Positions 35,102 to 47,745 of a DNA stretch of 64,000 nt are shown here, in pieces. Numbering within the stretch: the stretch's first letter is position 1; every line of letters begins with the position of its first letter. The stretch covers positions 44,933,549 to 44,997,548 of the forward strand of contig CP136067.1 in NCBI GenBank assembly GCA_032622095.1, in the 5' to 3' direction. Source of the DNA: Siphonodentalium dalli (taxonomy: Eukaryota > Mollusca > Scaphopoda > Gadilida > Siphonodentaliidae). Below the pieces are notes generated by a model that was not told the origin of the DNA, searched no databases, and was given only the letters and a program-made list of their open reading frames with translations. Both the position numbers and the translations under genes were made by a program.

Positions 35102-35347
35102 TCAAATGAAATACATGTAATAACTTGGTGGAATCGTTATTATTCCATCTGACCCAGCATCAAGCTTTACATCAGAAATGGCTCGACTTCGGCGTAAGAT
35201 GTCCGCAAAAGAGAGGCCAATTCGGGTTGAAAGCCATTCTGAGAACTTTTTCACTCCCCACTGTGTTGATTTTGTGGTTGATGCAGATTTAGAACTATTT
35301 TCAAGAGCATTTAATGACTCTTCATCCAATTCACTTGATTGAGACAT
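35102..35347 (-). CDS. Crypton/ZMYM-type N-terminal domain ORF or exon (81 codons)
   Basis: ATG at 35347. After an acidic start, TTKSTQWGVKKFSEWLSTR matches the (N)T.k.t.W.v..F..W...R pattern that opens the Crypton-derived (DUF3504-type) tyrosine-recombinase domain of ZMYM/QRICH proteins and invertebrate mobile relatives (family knowledge). The catalytic part is not present, so this is a first exon, a domesticated fragment or a remnant. Upstream, CGAACCGTCG(T/C)(G/A)TGACTTTTAA occurs twice (35405, 35430), perhaps in its promoter. Confidence 0.5.
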   Translation of the reverse strand: MSQSSELDEESLNALENSSKSASTTKSTQWGVKKFSEWLSTRIGLSFADILRRSRAISDVKLDAGSDGIITIPPSYYMYFI

Positions 35348-35349
35348 TT

Positions 35350-36743
35350 TGTTTCAAAACGATCACAATTCAAACCATGTGTCACGTTTTCCGATAAAAA
35401 AACGAACCGTCGTGTGACTTTTAACGGAAACCGAACCGTCGCATGACTTTTAAATGGCTATTCTCTTGGTTTTAGTCACTGTATCGTTTAGATATTGATG
35501 GATATTAGTAACTTAAATAACGATATGATGATATGAAACCTGATTTGTCACAGCAATTCCGTTTCAATGCCCAAACACGAAGAAAATCTCATTTGTCGCC
35601 GAAAGCAAACCGTCTTGTTTATCGGAATGCCACCGATCCTCACGTCGCAGCCCCCCCATGAACTTAGGGACAGTTGGTGTATAAAATGAGAAGGGCCGCT
35701 TCATGTAAATGGAATTTATTCTGGTACTTACATGTAACAACGTACATGTAAGGTATGGTATTCTTCAAATTCAAATAAATTTATAACAGTTTCATCTATT
35801 TCAAACACGCATTAAGGAATACAACAAACAATAATCCTACAACAGACAATTTACAGATACCATATGTAATCAGAACAATGTTAATTAATTGTATGTTTAG
35901 GATCAATCGGCAATCGCCACATTTTCTTTGTTGGTTGAAAATAATAATGAATTTAATTAATTAGGGTAATTAGCACTGGGAAATTGTATTGTCCCTTTTG
36001 AAAATTTAGATGCATGTTCTCATTAATCTGTATTAATCCCTATTTTTTCCCCAGTGAACCCTAATGTGCCTGGACTAACATTTCACATTTAATGCTGATA
36101 ATCCTGCATGACAGTACTAGTAAACATAAACTTGATTAACAATGCCATCAACATACAAATGTACTCGAAATGTCATACACAAATAACTTATGTTATATGC
36201 AATAAAAATTGTTATGTACATGTATACCGTTAGGTCAAGCACAGGTACTTGACATATCATATACAAATAAGTTACATGTATGGTAATGTTGACATGGCCC
36301 TGCAAACGAAATGGGATTTTAGTTGGAATATATTGTGTTACATGTAATTCCTCCATGACTGGAGCTTCCCGAAAAACCGTTTCATCAGTGAATTCTCTAA
36401 TACACAGAGAGCCTTACATGTATATAGAAGAATGCCAAACAATGTCAAACAATAATTATCTTCACCTTTTAAGCCATTGCATTCTACGATATAAATAAGA
36501 GGCCACAGAGAATGCACTGTTAAGGAATACAACAAACAATAATCATACAACAGACAATTTACAGATACCGTATGTAATCAGGACAATGTTAATTAATTGT
36601 ATGCTTACTGTAGTGCATTCTATTATATGAATAAGAGGCCACAGATAATGCACTGACACAGGATCATTAGTGCTGCACCAGCGCAGCTCGTCATGAAAGG
36701 GATAAAATGAGTGTCATGTACAGCAGTTTTTACAGTCAGATGG
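35350..36743. repeat. Non-coding, with a direct repeat of about 90 bp
   Basis: TTAAGGAATACAACAAACAA at 35813 to about 35902 recurs at 36520 to about 36608, both ending in GTTAATTAATTGTATG. A GCTGCACCAGCGCAGCTCG motif occurs at 36672. No gene is supported. Confidence 0.7.
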
Positions 36744-37565
36744 TTAGGCCAAGAAAAAAAGATTGTATGTTTCCGGTAACGGAGCGAAAAAATTAGGGTA
36801 GGTACGGAATTTTTTATTTCGATATTTTTAATACAGCTGCAGAAATATTGATCTACCTCGACCGAAGTGACATAAAATGCCAACCCGTGTTGTGGGAAAA
36901 GTATTACTTGATCAACACAGTGGAAATATACATTAAGATTGATAAAAAATCAAACTTCATGCTTTAAGTATGTTTTTTATTATTCACATAGCACAGTTTC
37001 ATAAATTTTGCTATAAACTTGGTACGAAATTGATGTCACTAACTTTTTATAAGAATTTTACCAATTGTATTGTGACGACTACATCCCATTGTCTGGTGGT
37101 AGCCAGTACGCACACCGAGCATACATGTACCTGGTTTTTGGAGACAGTAGTTATACCCCTAACATATGTGGTGATAACCTCTATATATGTATATATACAG
37201 ATACACACCCACCATGTATGTTGATAGTGTTCCAAAAAAGTCCAAAACAAAGCAGGCAGGAGATACACTCTCAGGAAATTAAAATTGTAAAATGTATGCC
37301 CATCAATCCACAACCCATCACACACCTGGGGCTTTTGAGACAGCTGTCAATTCATTGTCACTTTTCACAGGGATATGTTAGAAACAATGTGTTTTGCACA
37401 CTAAAGGTCATCAATATTTACGAGCGTTAGTGTAAAAACAGTAAAACAAAAAAGAAGAAAATGTTAACTTTTTCTCAAAATATCAATAAAAAGTTTAGGG
37501 TCGGCAGGTTATTTTTAGGGTCGGTCGATGTACGGAAACATAGTATCTTTTTTCTTTGGCCTTAC
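36744..37565. mobile_element. Candidate inverted-repeat element, about 820 bp
   Basis: GGCCAAGAAAAAAAGATTGT near 36747 plus ATGTTTCCG mirrors CGGAAACATAGTATC plus TTTTTTCTTTGGCC ending near 37562. Next to each arm is a GGGTAGGTACGG / AGGGTCGGTCG-like stretch. The arms are about 30 bp with an unrelated interior. Confidence 0.6.
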
Positions 37566-39340
37566 ACATTTCTAGTGTATACATTGTACATACATGTAGA
37601 TGTACAACGTACTGATACATCATATTAGTAACGATACACTTGTAAAGGCCTATCCAGTTTGTGGCCTTAGCATCGGCACTCGATTAGGACAGCATTGTAT
37701 TGGTAATATGTCTTTAAGCATGAAGTAGTATCTGTATATGAGTTATAACAGAACTGCATTATACAGAACACAAAAACAACATATGGAATAATGATGTAGA
37801 ACTTGTACAGTAGAACTACTAGTATTCAAACAGCTCACACTTTGTAACGTTAATAGTAAACATACTACTAGTAATAGTAAACATACTACTGTACTGCCCT
37901 GCATGTAAGCAAGTAACTAGAGTTATTATGCTTTTATTACTACATTGAAAACAATAACTCCACTGCGATTAACGGTTCTGTGACTGCTGTGGGACTGCCA
38001 TTATATGCTTTTTTTAAAGGAACCCTGGTTATACATGTATTTATTGACTGCTGACACTTAAATACAGTACATATACATGTAGCTACTATACCTGTAACTG
38101 TTTCATTTGTTTCACACTTGTAATGGAAGTTACTGTTTCATAACAGTTGATCATTACATGTGTTTTAACCACACACTCCTCTAATTGGTTGTATTGCATT
38201 TTATAAATTATAACCTCATAGTAGGGTAATATAGTGGGGCTGTAACAATACATGTACATTGTATATAATGTACTTGATGTGGTCAGGATACAATATGAGA
38301 CACGATTCATGAGAAATGATAAAATATGAATTGCGAAACAAGATCAACAATACGATACATGTCACTGTACACTAAATATCAGAATGAACATTTGTAATTG
38401 GATATTGAGTTCATGTTAAACTAAAATGCAGCTGTGTACATCTATTTAGCTACATGTTAGACGAGTCAAATACACATAATTGTGGATGACGCCCTATTAG
38501 TGAATTTTCCAAAAATCTCAATTCCTAAAGTGGTTTTAAAAACAAACACATTTGTCATGTACATGTACCGAAGGTCACTTGAAAGATTGACAGGAGGTAT
38601 TTGAAAAAAAATACTGCATTATCAATTTATCTAATATCTAACTTATTATCCCAACCAGGGTCTACCCTTGGTCTACTACTAGTAAATTGAGATTTTTGGA
38701 AAATTAATTAATACATGTAGGTTGCCTTGTTAACATGTATACAGTTATTAAGAGAAGCAAGTGTTGCTCTTACCGGTATGCACATGACCATCTTCAGAAC
38801 TGATATGATTTCCCCTATTGAAATACATATGACACGATAGGATACGTGTATTTGAAATCATGTATAGCGGAAGTTCGGATTCACTATGGATCTGTACAGG
38901 CCAGTAGTAGATCTGTTATTGATCAATCAGATGCCCAATTAGTCTCTTGGCATATTTAAGTTATTAAATTGTACTATTTATTATAAATAGTAATGGGCCA
39001 ATTCCATGTGACTGACATAACATTTAAAGAACTCTTCCCAAGCGTCAATGTCATATTATGAGCTACCACAGCTGTAGTACAAATGTAAATATACAATCTT
39101 GCTGCTACATGTGTGATTTTGTCTTGTGCCACGCAGGGAACCCAAATATTATATTGTTCCGAATTTTGTCAAGCTATGATCACATGGCATTGTTCAAATG
39201 GTTCAGTGTTTGCGTGACTGACATTACATCGAAATATCAAGGGAAAATGCAATTAATATATTTTATTCTATTGTACATGTATGACAGGAATCAAGCTCCG
39301 TGCAGAGTTCGGTCCCCTACGCAGTACTTACCGCTGCCAG
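37566..39340. other. Non-coding, with one short inverted repeat
   Basis: GTGAATTTTCCAAAAATCTCA near 38500 mirrors TGAGATTTTTGGAAAATTAA near 38687 (arms about 24 bp, 205 bp overall). ACATGTA words are frequent. No gene is supported. Confidence 0.6.
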
Positions 39341-41494
39341 CACCTACACGTAAATTGTCATAATGTGAAGAAACGTCGCATTATTTATTCGAGATTTTTG
39401 TAGGTTTCACCTCATTCTGCATTATTTCGAGAAACAGAACTGTTGATATTTATTTGAAAATGGTCTAGATCAAGTGAATTATAACTGGCAAAACAATTCA
39501 ATAAAAAATGTTAGATTTAATAAGAAAATACATGTGCCGGCAGCGTTCAGACATCGTGTGGTGAGGGGACTGAACTTTGTTTTGCAGCTTGCAGAGGAAC
39601 ATGACATTGGCTTACGTTACCGTGACTGACATTACAGGAAAATATCAAGATACTGTGCTAACATTTTTTCAAATAAACTTTCTCTTAAATTTACAGAAAC
39701 TCAAATGATTTATTTGTACGGTATTAATGGTAGATAATTCAAAATAATGTTAAGGCTAAATTTAAGCTAAGAACTGGCATGAAATATGTTTTCATGCAAC
39801 TTGCACAAACTATGCGTGCCCGACAATAATTTCATGACTAACATTACTCTATGAAAGAGACGATACTAGTATATTTCTAACAGTTCCAATCAAAATGAGT
39901 AATTACACCCTGCCGATAACAATCATTTAATTATTTAAAGATGCATAATCCAAATTAACGCTCCCAAATGACTATTTCTTTGACTCGGGGTGGGAATACA
40001 CTTTTCTAGGCCTAATCCAGAAGGGTGGGGTATTAAATAACATATTTGCAGGAAGGTATGCCCGAGTCTGTTGGTGGCCCGAATTTTGTTTACGTCATGC
40101 AAATAGATTCTCATTTGATATGCAGGGGCCATGCTGGGATATGTATAATTTGTTTTTGCAAAATTGGATGCATATACCAGTGCCATATAAAAGTGTTTTA
40201 TTTGGATCTATAAGCTTCTGAGTGGGTTACTGTATTTTTCCACTATTGATGAGTTACAGTTTCCATTTAGCAGTAATTATGGAATTTTACCAGGCATGAA
40301 GACTGAACATACTAGTACTTTCATCACACACTGACTTTACTAAGGATGATATTTCCCCAGTCATACATGTACATGTATGAGTGATATCAGTATAGTTTAA
40401 TGCAGTCTTAAATTTGGGAGGGTGGTGTTAAAAAATTAGGAGTGAACTGTTTTTTCTTCAGGTTTTGGGGTGGTGGGTATCGGAAAAAGTCAGATGCAAA
40501 AAAAAGGCATATATTCCTGCAAATATTCTAATAGCCACCCCACCCCTGGCTGGCTAATCAACAATTTTATGCATTTCAGATTTGGCTCATGATAATCACT
40601 GACAATAACATAGTAGTAGTGAATAATTTAAAGATATGGATGGACTTTGAAGTGGGTAATGCTGTTAAAATAGCTAGATTGTATAACCACCATCAACGGA
40701 AGTGGTATTAAAATATAGACATACTTTTTTCTTGTACTATTACATCCATCGTAGGATTTGTAATTATCACATATTTAAGGGTATGCATGCGATAATTAAA
40801 ACAATGAACAGTAACTAAAGTTTGGTTATATCTCACACCAAGTTGTCTATAACCTAACAGTATGCTATGACCCTCAACCCCTCACCATGTGCATTTTCCG
40901 CGTTTTATGTAAGCAGATTATTACTTCATATACAGTTTAAAATTCTTTTGCTGGAAAATAACTATATGTATACCTTTAATGCTGCACCAGCGCAGCTCCC
41001 GTCATGAAAAAGTAAAAGGTTATACTACATGTACATGTAGGTAAGAAATTCCACGGGGAAGGGTCGTAACAGAGGGAGCTGTACATGGAGTGGGGGTAAA
41101 GTTACAATAAACCATCACATCATATAACACTCGATAAACTACTCCAATGTTCATTGTTTTGCTTATAGATCAGTCTTTATGTGCTTTCGCACGAATGAAG
41201 TATGAACCAATGCTCGACTCGCACAATGTGTGTAATGTCGTATTTCAGTCTTTTCACTTGAATCAGCTTAGTCTGGGCACTCGTATGGATTAACTTATTT
41301 TGAACAGGAGAAATCGTGCCAACAAAATCAATTGAGCATCTAGTATAGTTTTTATTAGACTGATCTCATTCATACAATCATACATAATGTATAGTATTAG
41401 GATATTATTTAGGAAATTTTTATAATTTGATTATTTCCACAACTGTTATTTCTAACTCATAATATAAAACCTATAACAAAGGCCATCCATGCCT

Positions 41495-42147
41495 TTAAAA
41501 CAATTTCAAATCATGAGTGATTGATTTGCATAAAAGTGTGCACCACGATTGTGCCAACTTTTCACCAGGATGCACTCCATCATACATATATGCATAAGAT
41601 ATGTAATCATGAGGCATCCTGTTAGTTTTACTTCTGCCACATGTCATGTTCTTGTGTCTGTGGAGAGCACGTTCCAGTCGAAGAGTTGATACCCCATTGG
41701 CCTCATATACAGACAATATGTGCATTAACTTGCTTTACTGTCTCCTTCAGAGGCTTTTGCTGTGATTCCAACTCGTCAGCGGTAAACGTGGGATCCACAG
41801 CCAACGTCCTGGTTCTGATCAGATGGTCATTGTACATAACCAAATTTGAGTACACAACATTTGCGAATTTAAATTTAATGTGTTCATTCTGTAATGAGTC
41901 TACAATGACATTTATGGATTTAACTGTTGTATCATTTATAGCTTGTTTAGAATCAGTGTTAAAAGATATTTATTTTTGATGCTGTGATATCGAAGATGCT
42001 TCCAATAAACACAACAACAATTACACTGTCACAGTTTCCAGCCCTGAGTTGATTAATTTTTCTCATGGCATCCATTTGGAGTTCCGTGAGTGTTCCTCCA
42101 CCATGAACATTCATGTACAAATTCCACGTTTTCATTTCGTCTGTCAT
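41495..42147 (-). pseudogene. Unrecognised gene relic, copy 1 (in the segmental duplication)
   Basis: Minus strand. It opens MTDEMKTWNLYMNVHGGG, then TLTELQMDAMRKINQL. A frame change follows, then a readable stretch around 41980-41700 with NDHLIRTRTLAVDPTFTADE. It breaks again where bases are missing near 41703, then resumes as TLRLERALHRHKNMTCGR to the end at 41495. I recognise no domain. The matched second copy shows the frame was once longer. Different lesions in the two copies suggest decay after, or largely after, the duplication. Confidence 0.5.
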
Positions 42148-42150
42148 ATC

Positions 42151-42271
42151 TTTTTAGGATGGCTCGCAGCTTAGCCCCCCCCCTCGAACTTGACACTATA
42201 ATGATGCTGCGGTTCTAAAATGGCTCGCAGCTTAGCCCCCCTCGAACTTGACACTATAATGATGCTGCGTG
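42151..42271. repeat. Duplication junction with two short tandem units
   Basis: CTCGCAGCTTAGCCCC...ACTATAATGATGCTGCG occurs twice head to tail before copy 2 begins. The same unit closes copy 2 at 45133-45182, where ATGATGCTGCGGTTCTAAAA is itself duplicated. Confidence 0.8.
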
Positions 42272-44446
42272 CACCTACACGTAAATTGTCATAATGTGAA
42301 GAAACGTCGCATTATTTATTCGAGATTTTTGTAGGTTTCACCTCATTCTGCATTATTTCGAGAAACAGAACTGTTGATATTTATTTGAAAATGGTCTAGA
42401 TCAAGTGAATTATAACTGGCAAAACAGTTCAATAAAAATGTTAGATTTAATAAGAAAATACATGTGCCGGCAGCGTTCAGACATCGTGTGGTGAGGGGAC
42501 TGAACTTTGTTTTGCATCTTGCAGAGGAACATGACATTGGCTTACGTTACCGTGACTGACATTACAGGAAAATATCAAGATACTGTGCTAACATTTTTTC
42601 AAATAAACTTTCTCTTAAATTTACAGAAACTCAAATGATTTATTTGTACGGTATTAATGGTAGATAATTCAAAATAATGTTAAGGCTAAATTTAAGCTAA
42701 GAACTGGCATGAAATATGTTTTGATGCAACTTGCACAAACTATGCGTGACCGACAATAATTTCATGACTAACATTACTCTATGAAAGAGACGATACTAGT
42801 ATATTTCTAACAGTTCCAATCAAAATGAGTAATTACACCCTGTTGATAACAATCATATTTAATTATTTAAAGATGCATAATCAAAATTAACGCTCCCAAA
42901 TGACTATTTCTTTGGCTCGGGTGGGAAAACACTTTTCTAGGCCTAATCCAGAATGGTGGGGTATTAAATAACATATTTGCAGGAAGGTATGCCTGAGTCT
43001 GTTGGTGGCCCGAATTTTTTTTACAACGTCATGCAAATAGATTCTCACTTGATATGCAGGGGCCATGCTGGGATATGTATAATTTGTTTTTGCAAAATTG
43101 GATGCATATACCAGTGCCATATAATAGTGTTTTATTTGGATCTATAAGCTTCTGAATAGGTTACTGTATTTTTCCACTATTGATGAGTTACAATTTCCAT
43201 TTAGCATTAATTATGGAATTTTACCAGGCATGAAGACTGAACATACTAGTACTCTCATCACACACTGACTTTACTTAGGGTGATATTTCCCCAGTCATAC
43301 ATGTACATGTATGAGTGATATCAGTATAGTTTAATGCAGTCTTAAATTTGGGAGGGTGGTGTTAAAAAATTAGGAGTGAACTCTTTTTTTCGGGTTTTGG
43401 GGTGGTGGGTATCGGAAAAAGCCAGATGCAAAAAAAAGGCATATATTCCTGCAAATATTCCAATAGCCACCCCCACCCCTGGCTGGCTAATAAACAATTT
43501 TATGCATTTCAGATTTGGCTCATGATAATCACTGGCAATAACAACATAGTAGTAGTGAATAATTTAAAGATATGGATGGACTTTGAAGTGGGTAATGCTG
43601 TTAAAATAGCTAGATTGTACAACCACCATCAACGGAAGTGGTATTAAAATATAGACACACTTTTTTCTTGTACTATTACATCCATCGTAAGATTTGTAAT
43701 TATCACACATTTAAGGGTATGCATGCGATAATTAAAACAATGAACACTGGAGAGACCCCAGTAACTAAAGTTTGGTTATACCTCACACAAGTTGTCTATA
43801 ACCTAACAGTGTGCTATGACCCTCAACCCCATTTTCCCCGTTTTATGTAAGCAGATTATTACTTCTGCAGAGGCATATACAGTTCAAAATTCTTTTGCTG
43901 GAAAATAACTATATGTATACCTTTAATGCTGCACCAGCGCAGCTCCCGTCATGAAAAAGTAAAAGGTTATACTACATGTACATGTAGGTAAGAAATTCCA
44001 CGGGGAAGGGTCGTAACATAGAGGGAGCTGCACAGGGGGTGGGGGTAAAGTTACAATAAACCATCACATATAACACTCGATAAACTACTCCAATGTTCAT
44101 TGTTTTGCTTATAGCTCAGTCTTTATGTGCTTTCGGACGAATGAAGTATGAATCAATGCTCGACTCGCACAATGTGTGTAATGTCGTATTTCAGTCTTTT
44201 CACTTGAATCAGCTTAGTCTGGGCACTCGTATGGATTAACTTATTTTGAACAGGAGAAATCGTGCCAACAAAATCAATTGAGCATCTAGTATAGTTTTTA
44301 TTAGACTGATCTCATTCATACCATCATCATTATACATAATGTATAGTATTAGGATATTATTTAGGAATTTTTTATAATTTGATTATTTCCACAACTGTTA
44401 TTTCTAACTCATAAGTTAAAACCTATAACAAAGGCCATCTATGCCT

Positions 44447-45121
44447 TTAAAACAATTTCAAATCATGAGTGACTGATTTGCATAAAAGTGTGCACCACGA
44501 TTGTGCCAACTTATCACCAGGATGCTCTCCATCATACATATCTGCATAAGATATGTAATCATGAGGCATCCTGTTTGTTTTACTTCTGCCACATGTCATG
44601 TTTTTGTGCCTGTGGAGAGCACGTTCCAGCCGAAGAGTTGATACCCCATTGGCCTCACAGACAGAGACAATATGTGCATTAACTTGCTTTACTGTCTCAT
44701 CCAGGGGCTTTTGCTGGGGTTCCAACTCTTCAGCGGTAAACGTCGGTTCCACAGTCAACTTCCTGGTTCTGATCAGATGGTCATTGTACATAACCAAATT
44801 TGAGTACACAACATTTGCGAATTTACATTTAATGTGTTCATTCTGTAATGAGTCTACAATGACATTTATTTATTTAACTGTTGTATCATTTATAGCTTGT
44901 TTAGAATCAGTGTTAAAAGATATTTGTTTTTTATGCTGTGGTCGACAGTCTATTTTTTGTTGTGATATCGCAGATGCCTCCAATAAACAACAAAAATTAC
45001 ACTCACAGTTTCCAGCCCCGAGTTGATTAATTTTTCTCATGGCATCCTTTTGGAGTTCCGTGAGTGTTCCTCCACCATGAACATTCATGTACATATTCCA
45101 CGTTTTCATTTCGTCTGTCAT
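44447..45121 (-). pseudogene. Unrecognised gene relic, copy 2
   Basis: Minus strand. MTDEMKTWNMYMNVHGGG at 45121 stays open through a Cys-bearing stretch (NCECNFCCLLE) for 83 codons, to a stop near 44870 where copy 1 has sense codons. From 44809 it is open again for 120 codons (TAEELEPQQKPLDETVKQ, LRLERALHRHKNMTCGRS, MPHDYISYADMYDGEHPG) to 44447, across the place where copy 1 lost bases. I do not recognise the family. It could be a host gene or part of a mobile element. Confidence 0.5.
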
Positions 45122-45125
45122 ATTT

Positions 45126-46108
45126 TTTTAGGAGGGCTCGCAGCTTAGCCCCCCTCGAACTTGACACTATAATGATGCTGCGGTTCTAAAATGGAGAATA
45201 ATTTTCATTATGATGCTGCGGTTCTAAAATGGAGAATAATTTTCATTATACTGTAATATTAGTATTACAGCCACCTGTACAGTATGCATTCAAATTGTCT
45301 GATAGATTTTAGATTTAAAAATGCTTTCAGTTTCAGAATATCAGCTAGAAGTCAAGTTTGTGATAATATTATGGCAGTTGTGGTTTATTCTTATATCTTG
45401 ATATTTGTTTCATCTAACATGTGCAGAAAACTTATATTGTGTACATGTAGGTGTATATAGATTTATCAGAAGTAACAATTTTACAATGCAAACTGACTTA
45501 CATGTATTGATACTCTCAGGTGCCTAATAATCGTGATGGCCTAATAATATGTTAAAGTGATGTGAAACACTCCCGTAGGGTGATCCAATATAAATGGAGA
45601 ATAATTGTGCTCAAAGTTGTTCTTTTTATGATTATTAATCCAAATTGCCAACACGCATTGTCATTCTGATATATTAATTAAATGCCCTGACACTGGATGG
45701 CAAAATTATTTGTGTTAGTTTGTCGACAATTGTTGCATCCCGAATTCAGATGTAAATGTTTGTATTTAGATACTAAGTGTGATTATCACTAAATCCAGCA
45801 TCTCAATTGGTCGGCGCCCACGTGACTACATGTAGTTGCAGTTATTTCTCGATGAACACACAACCGCTCATAACTGCAATTACATCGATACCGGAAAGAA
45901 AAATGCGTAATGTTTTGGCCGCATTTGGACTCGCGCATGATTTACTTAAATTAATTCATCAGGTTTCAATATAAAGAAATTGTTCCTGTTAACTTTTGCC
46001 AAGGGTGCTATGGGATATTTTAGGCTGGTTTTGTCACGATACACTTTTCGATTGAAATATATTTTAAATATATTTACAAAAGTGGCTTTTTCGCTAAATG
46101 TATATAAA
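45126..46108. other. Non-coding, nothing beyond a short tandem duplication
   Basis: GAGAATAATTTTCATTAT-containing units repeat at 45173-45250. No gene is supported. Confidence 0.5.
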
Positions 46109-46272
46109 TATAAGGATTAACTGTCATGTGGACTGTTTTTATGGAGATGTAAGCATGAGGTAAGTGGCCATAACTTGTATGTAAAACTCTTCGGGTTTTA
46201 CACAAGTTATGACCACTTACCTCACGGTTACATCTCCATAAAAAACAGTCCACATGACAGTTAATCCTTATA
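46109..46272. repeat. Long near-perfect hairpin, arms about 78 bp
   Basis: Left arm from ATAAGGATTAACTGTCATG to CTTGTATGTAAAAC, loop TCTTCGG, right arm from GTTTTACACAAG to CATGACAGTTAATCCTTAT. Only a handful of mismatches. A young foldback MITE or a source of hairpin RNA is possible. Confidence 0.92.
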
Positions 46273-46851
46273 CAATTGAGCATAGTTTTAAGACGTTTTT
46301 CGTATTGAATGGTATGGCCGATTTCTTGGAAATTTTCGGCAATGTTAGTAGCATGCTATGTTCTCCATGTTGGCATAACACCTGAATAGCAACTTGTCAG
46401 CTTCACAAACTCGAACAAGTCGATAATATGTCTGTACTAGTAATAGTAGCCAAACATGAAGTATTTTCTTGATCATTGATACAATGTAGTTTATTGGAGA
46501 ATATTCAAATTGAGGTGTATTTTACTTAATTTTGCCCCATCAACCAGATTCGGAGATGTCCCAATGGAAAATCCTCTTTTCTCAATTTATTTTCTGATAT
46601 GTATAAATAGTAGATACATGTACCGGTAGTTGAAAATAATATTTTATCATTGTAATTATACATGTAGTTGATAACCTCATTGTTTGGTTGATCTATAAAC
46701 CTGTAGAAGGATCAGTAGACGAGTTCTTGTATCATAGTTATTAGCATTGGCTTTATGGGATTATATCTTATTCGACTTCTGATTCATCTATACGCTCACA
46801 TAGATCACCGAAAAACAACATTGATGGCATATTTACATTGACTATACATTA

Positions 46852-47745
46852 TTAGCTCAACTTTACTTTGTAAAGTTTGAGCTATTGCCATGGCTCTATC
46901 GTCCGTCGTCCGTGTGTGCATGTGTACGTGATTCGTCAACAATACAGGCTACAGGTCGTACCTTTGGTCGGATCATCGTGAAATTTGTCATGGATGTTAA
47001 TATTGATATGTAGATGGGAACAAGTAATTTTGGGGTCATTCAGAAAAAAAATTCAATCCATTAGCACAGGCTACAGGTCGTACTGATCGTCATGAAATTT
47101 GTCATGAATGTTAATATTGACATGTAGATGGGAACGAGGTATTTTGTTGTCAATCGGCCAAAAAACATGACCACCGACAGCCATCTTAGATTTTACTATT
47201 TGCATGACTAAATCCTTTGACGCGGGATACAGGTCTTACCTTTGGTCAGATCATAATAAAATTTGTCATGGATGTTGACAGTGACATGTAGATGGGAACG
47301 AGCAGCCATCTTGGATTCTACTCTTTGTATGACTAATTTTTTTAGCACGGGCTACAGGTCGTACCTTTAGTCTGTTGAAATTGGAATGTAGATGGGAACG
47401 AGTCATTTTGGGGTGATTCGGCCAAAAAACATGCCGCCAGCAGCCATCTTGGATTCTACTCTTTTTTTGTGACTAAATCTTTTAGCAAGGGCAACAGGTC
47501 TGATCATCATGAAATTTGTCATGGCTGTTGAAATTGGAATGTAGATGGGAACGAGTCATTTTGGGGTCATTCGGACAAAAAACATGGCCACCAGCAGCCA
47601 TCTTGGATTTAACTTTGTGTGTGACTAAATCCTTTACTGCTCATTTTTTACACTCCTTTTTAATCTATCTATTCATTGCTCATCACTAAAAAATTACCTT
47701 CTTTACCAAGTTGAGCTACAGTGTCATTGACAATTTCATTTACCA
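46852..47745. repeat. Repeat block bounded by AGCTCAACTT / AAGTTGAGCTA, internal units of about 100-180 bp
   Basis: It begins TTAGCTCAACTTTACTTTGT and ends CCAAGTTGAGCTACAGTGTCA. Inside, GTAGATGGGAACGAG(T) recurs four or five times with CAGCCATCTTGGATT and GGCTACAGGTCGTACCTTT. A decayed relative lies at about 57200-57450 and a fragment at about 57790. Non-coding. Confidence 0.8.

Larger units (their letters stand above)
39341..45125. repeat. Tandem segmental duplication, 2.93-kb period, two copies
   Basis: CACCTACACGTAAATTGTCA begins at 39341 and 42272. The copies stay collinear to about 42150 and 45121, with scattered substitutions and small indels (for example 13 bases present at about 43746 but absent at about 40807). 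The junction 42160-42270 holds two tandem units of GGCTCGCAGCTTAGCCCCC...CTATAATGATGCTGCG, also found after copy 2. Confidence 0.95.

Noticed and set aside
39935-40186. 83-codon minus-strand ORF, with a partner at 42887-43120
   Set aside because: The pair exists because of the segmental duplication. The C-terminal parts diverge by indels and no motif is visible.
41700-43000. Direct repeats considered as a CRISPR-like array
   Set aside because: Only two long copies 2.93 kb apart, in a eukaryotic genome; a segmental duplication explains them.
44598-45026. 142-codon plus-strand ORF
   Set aside because: Antisense shadow of the duplicated minus-strand relic, whose frame better explains the sequence.
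46074-46283. 69-codon minus-strand ORF
   Set aside because: Spans the perfect hairpin; palindromic sequence explains it.
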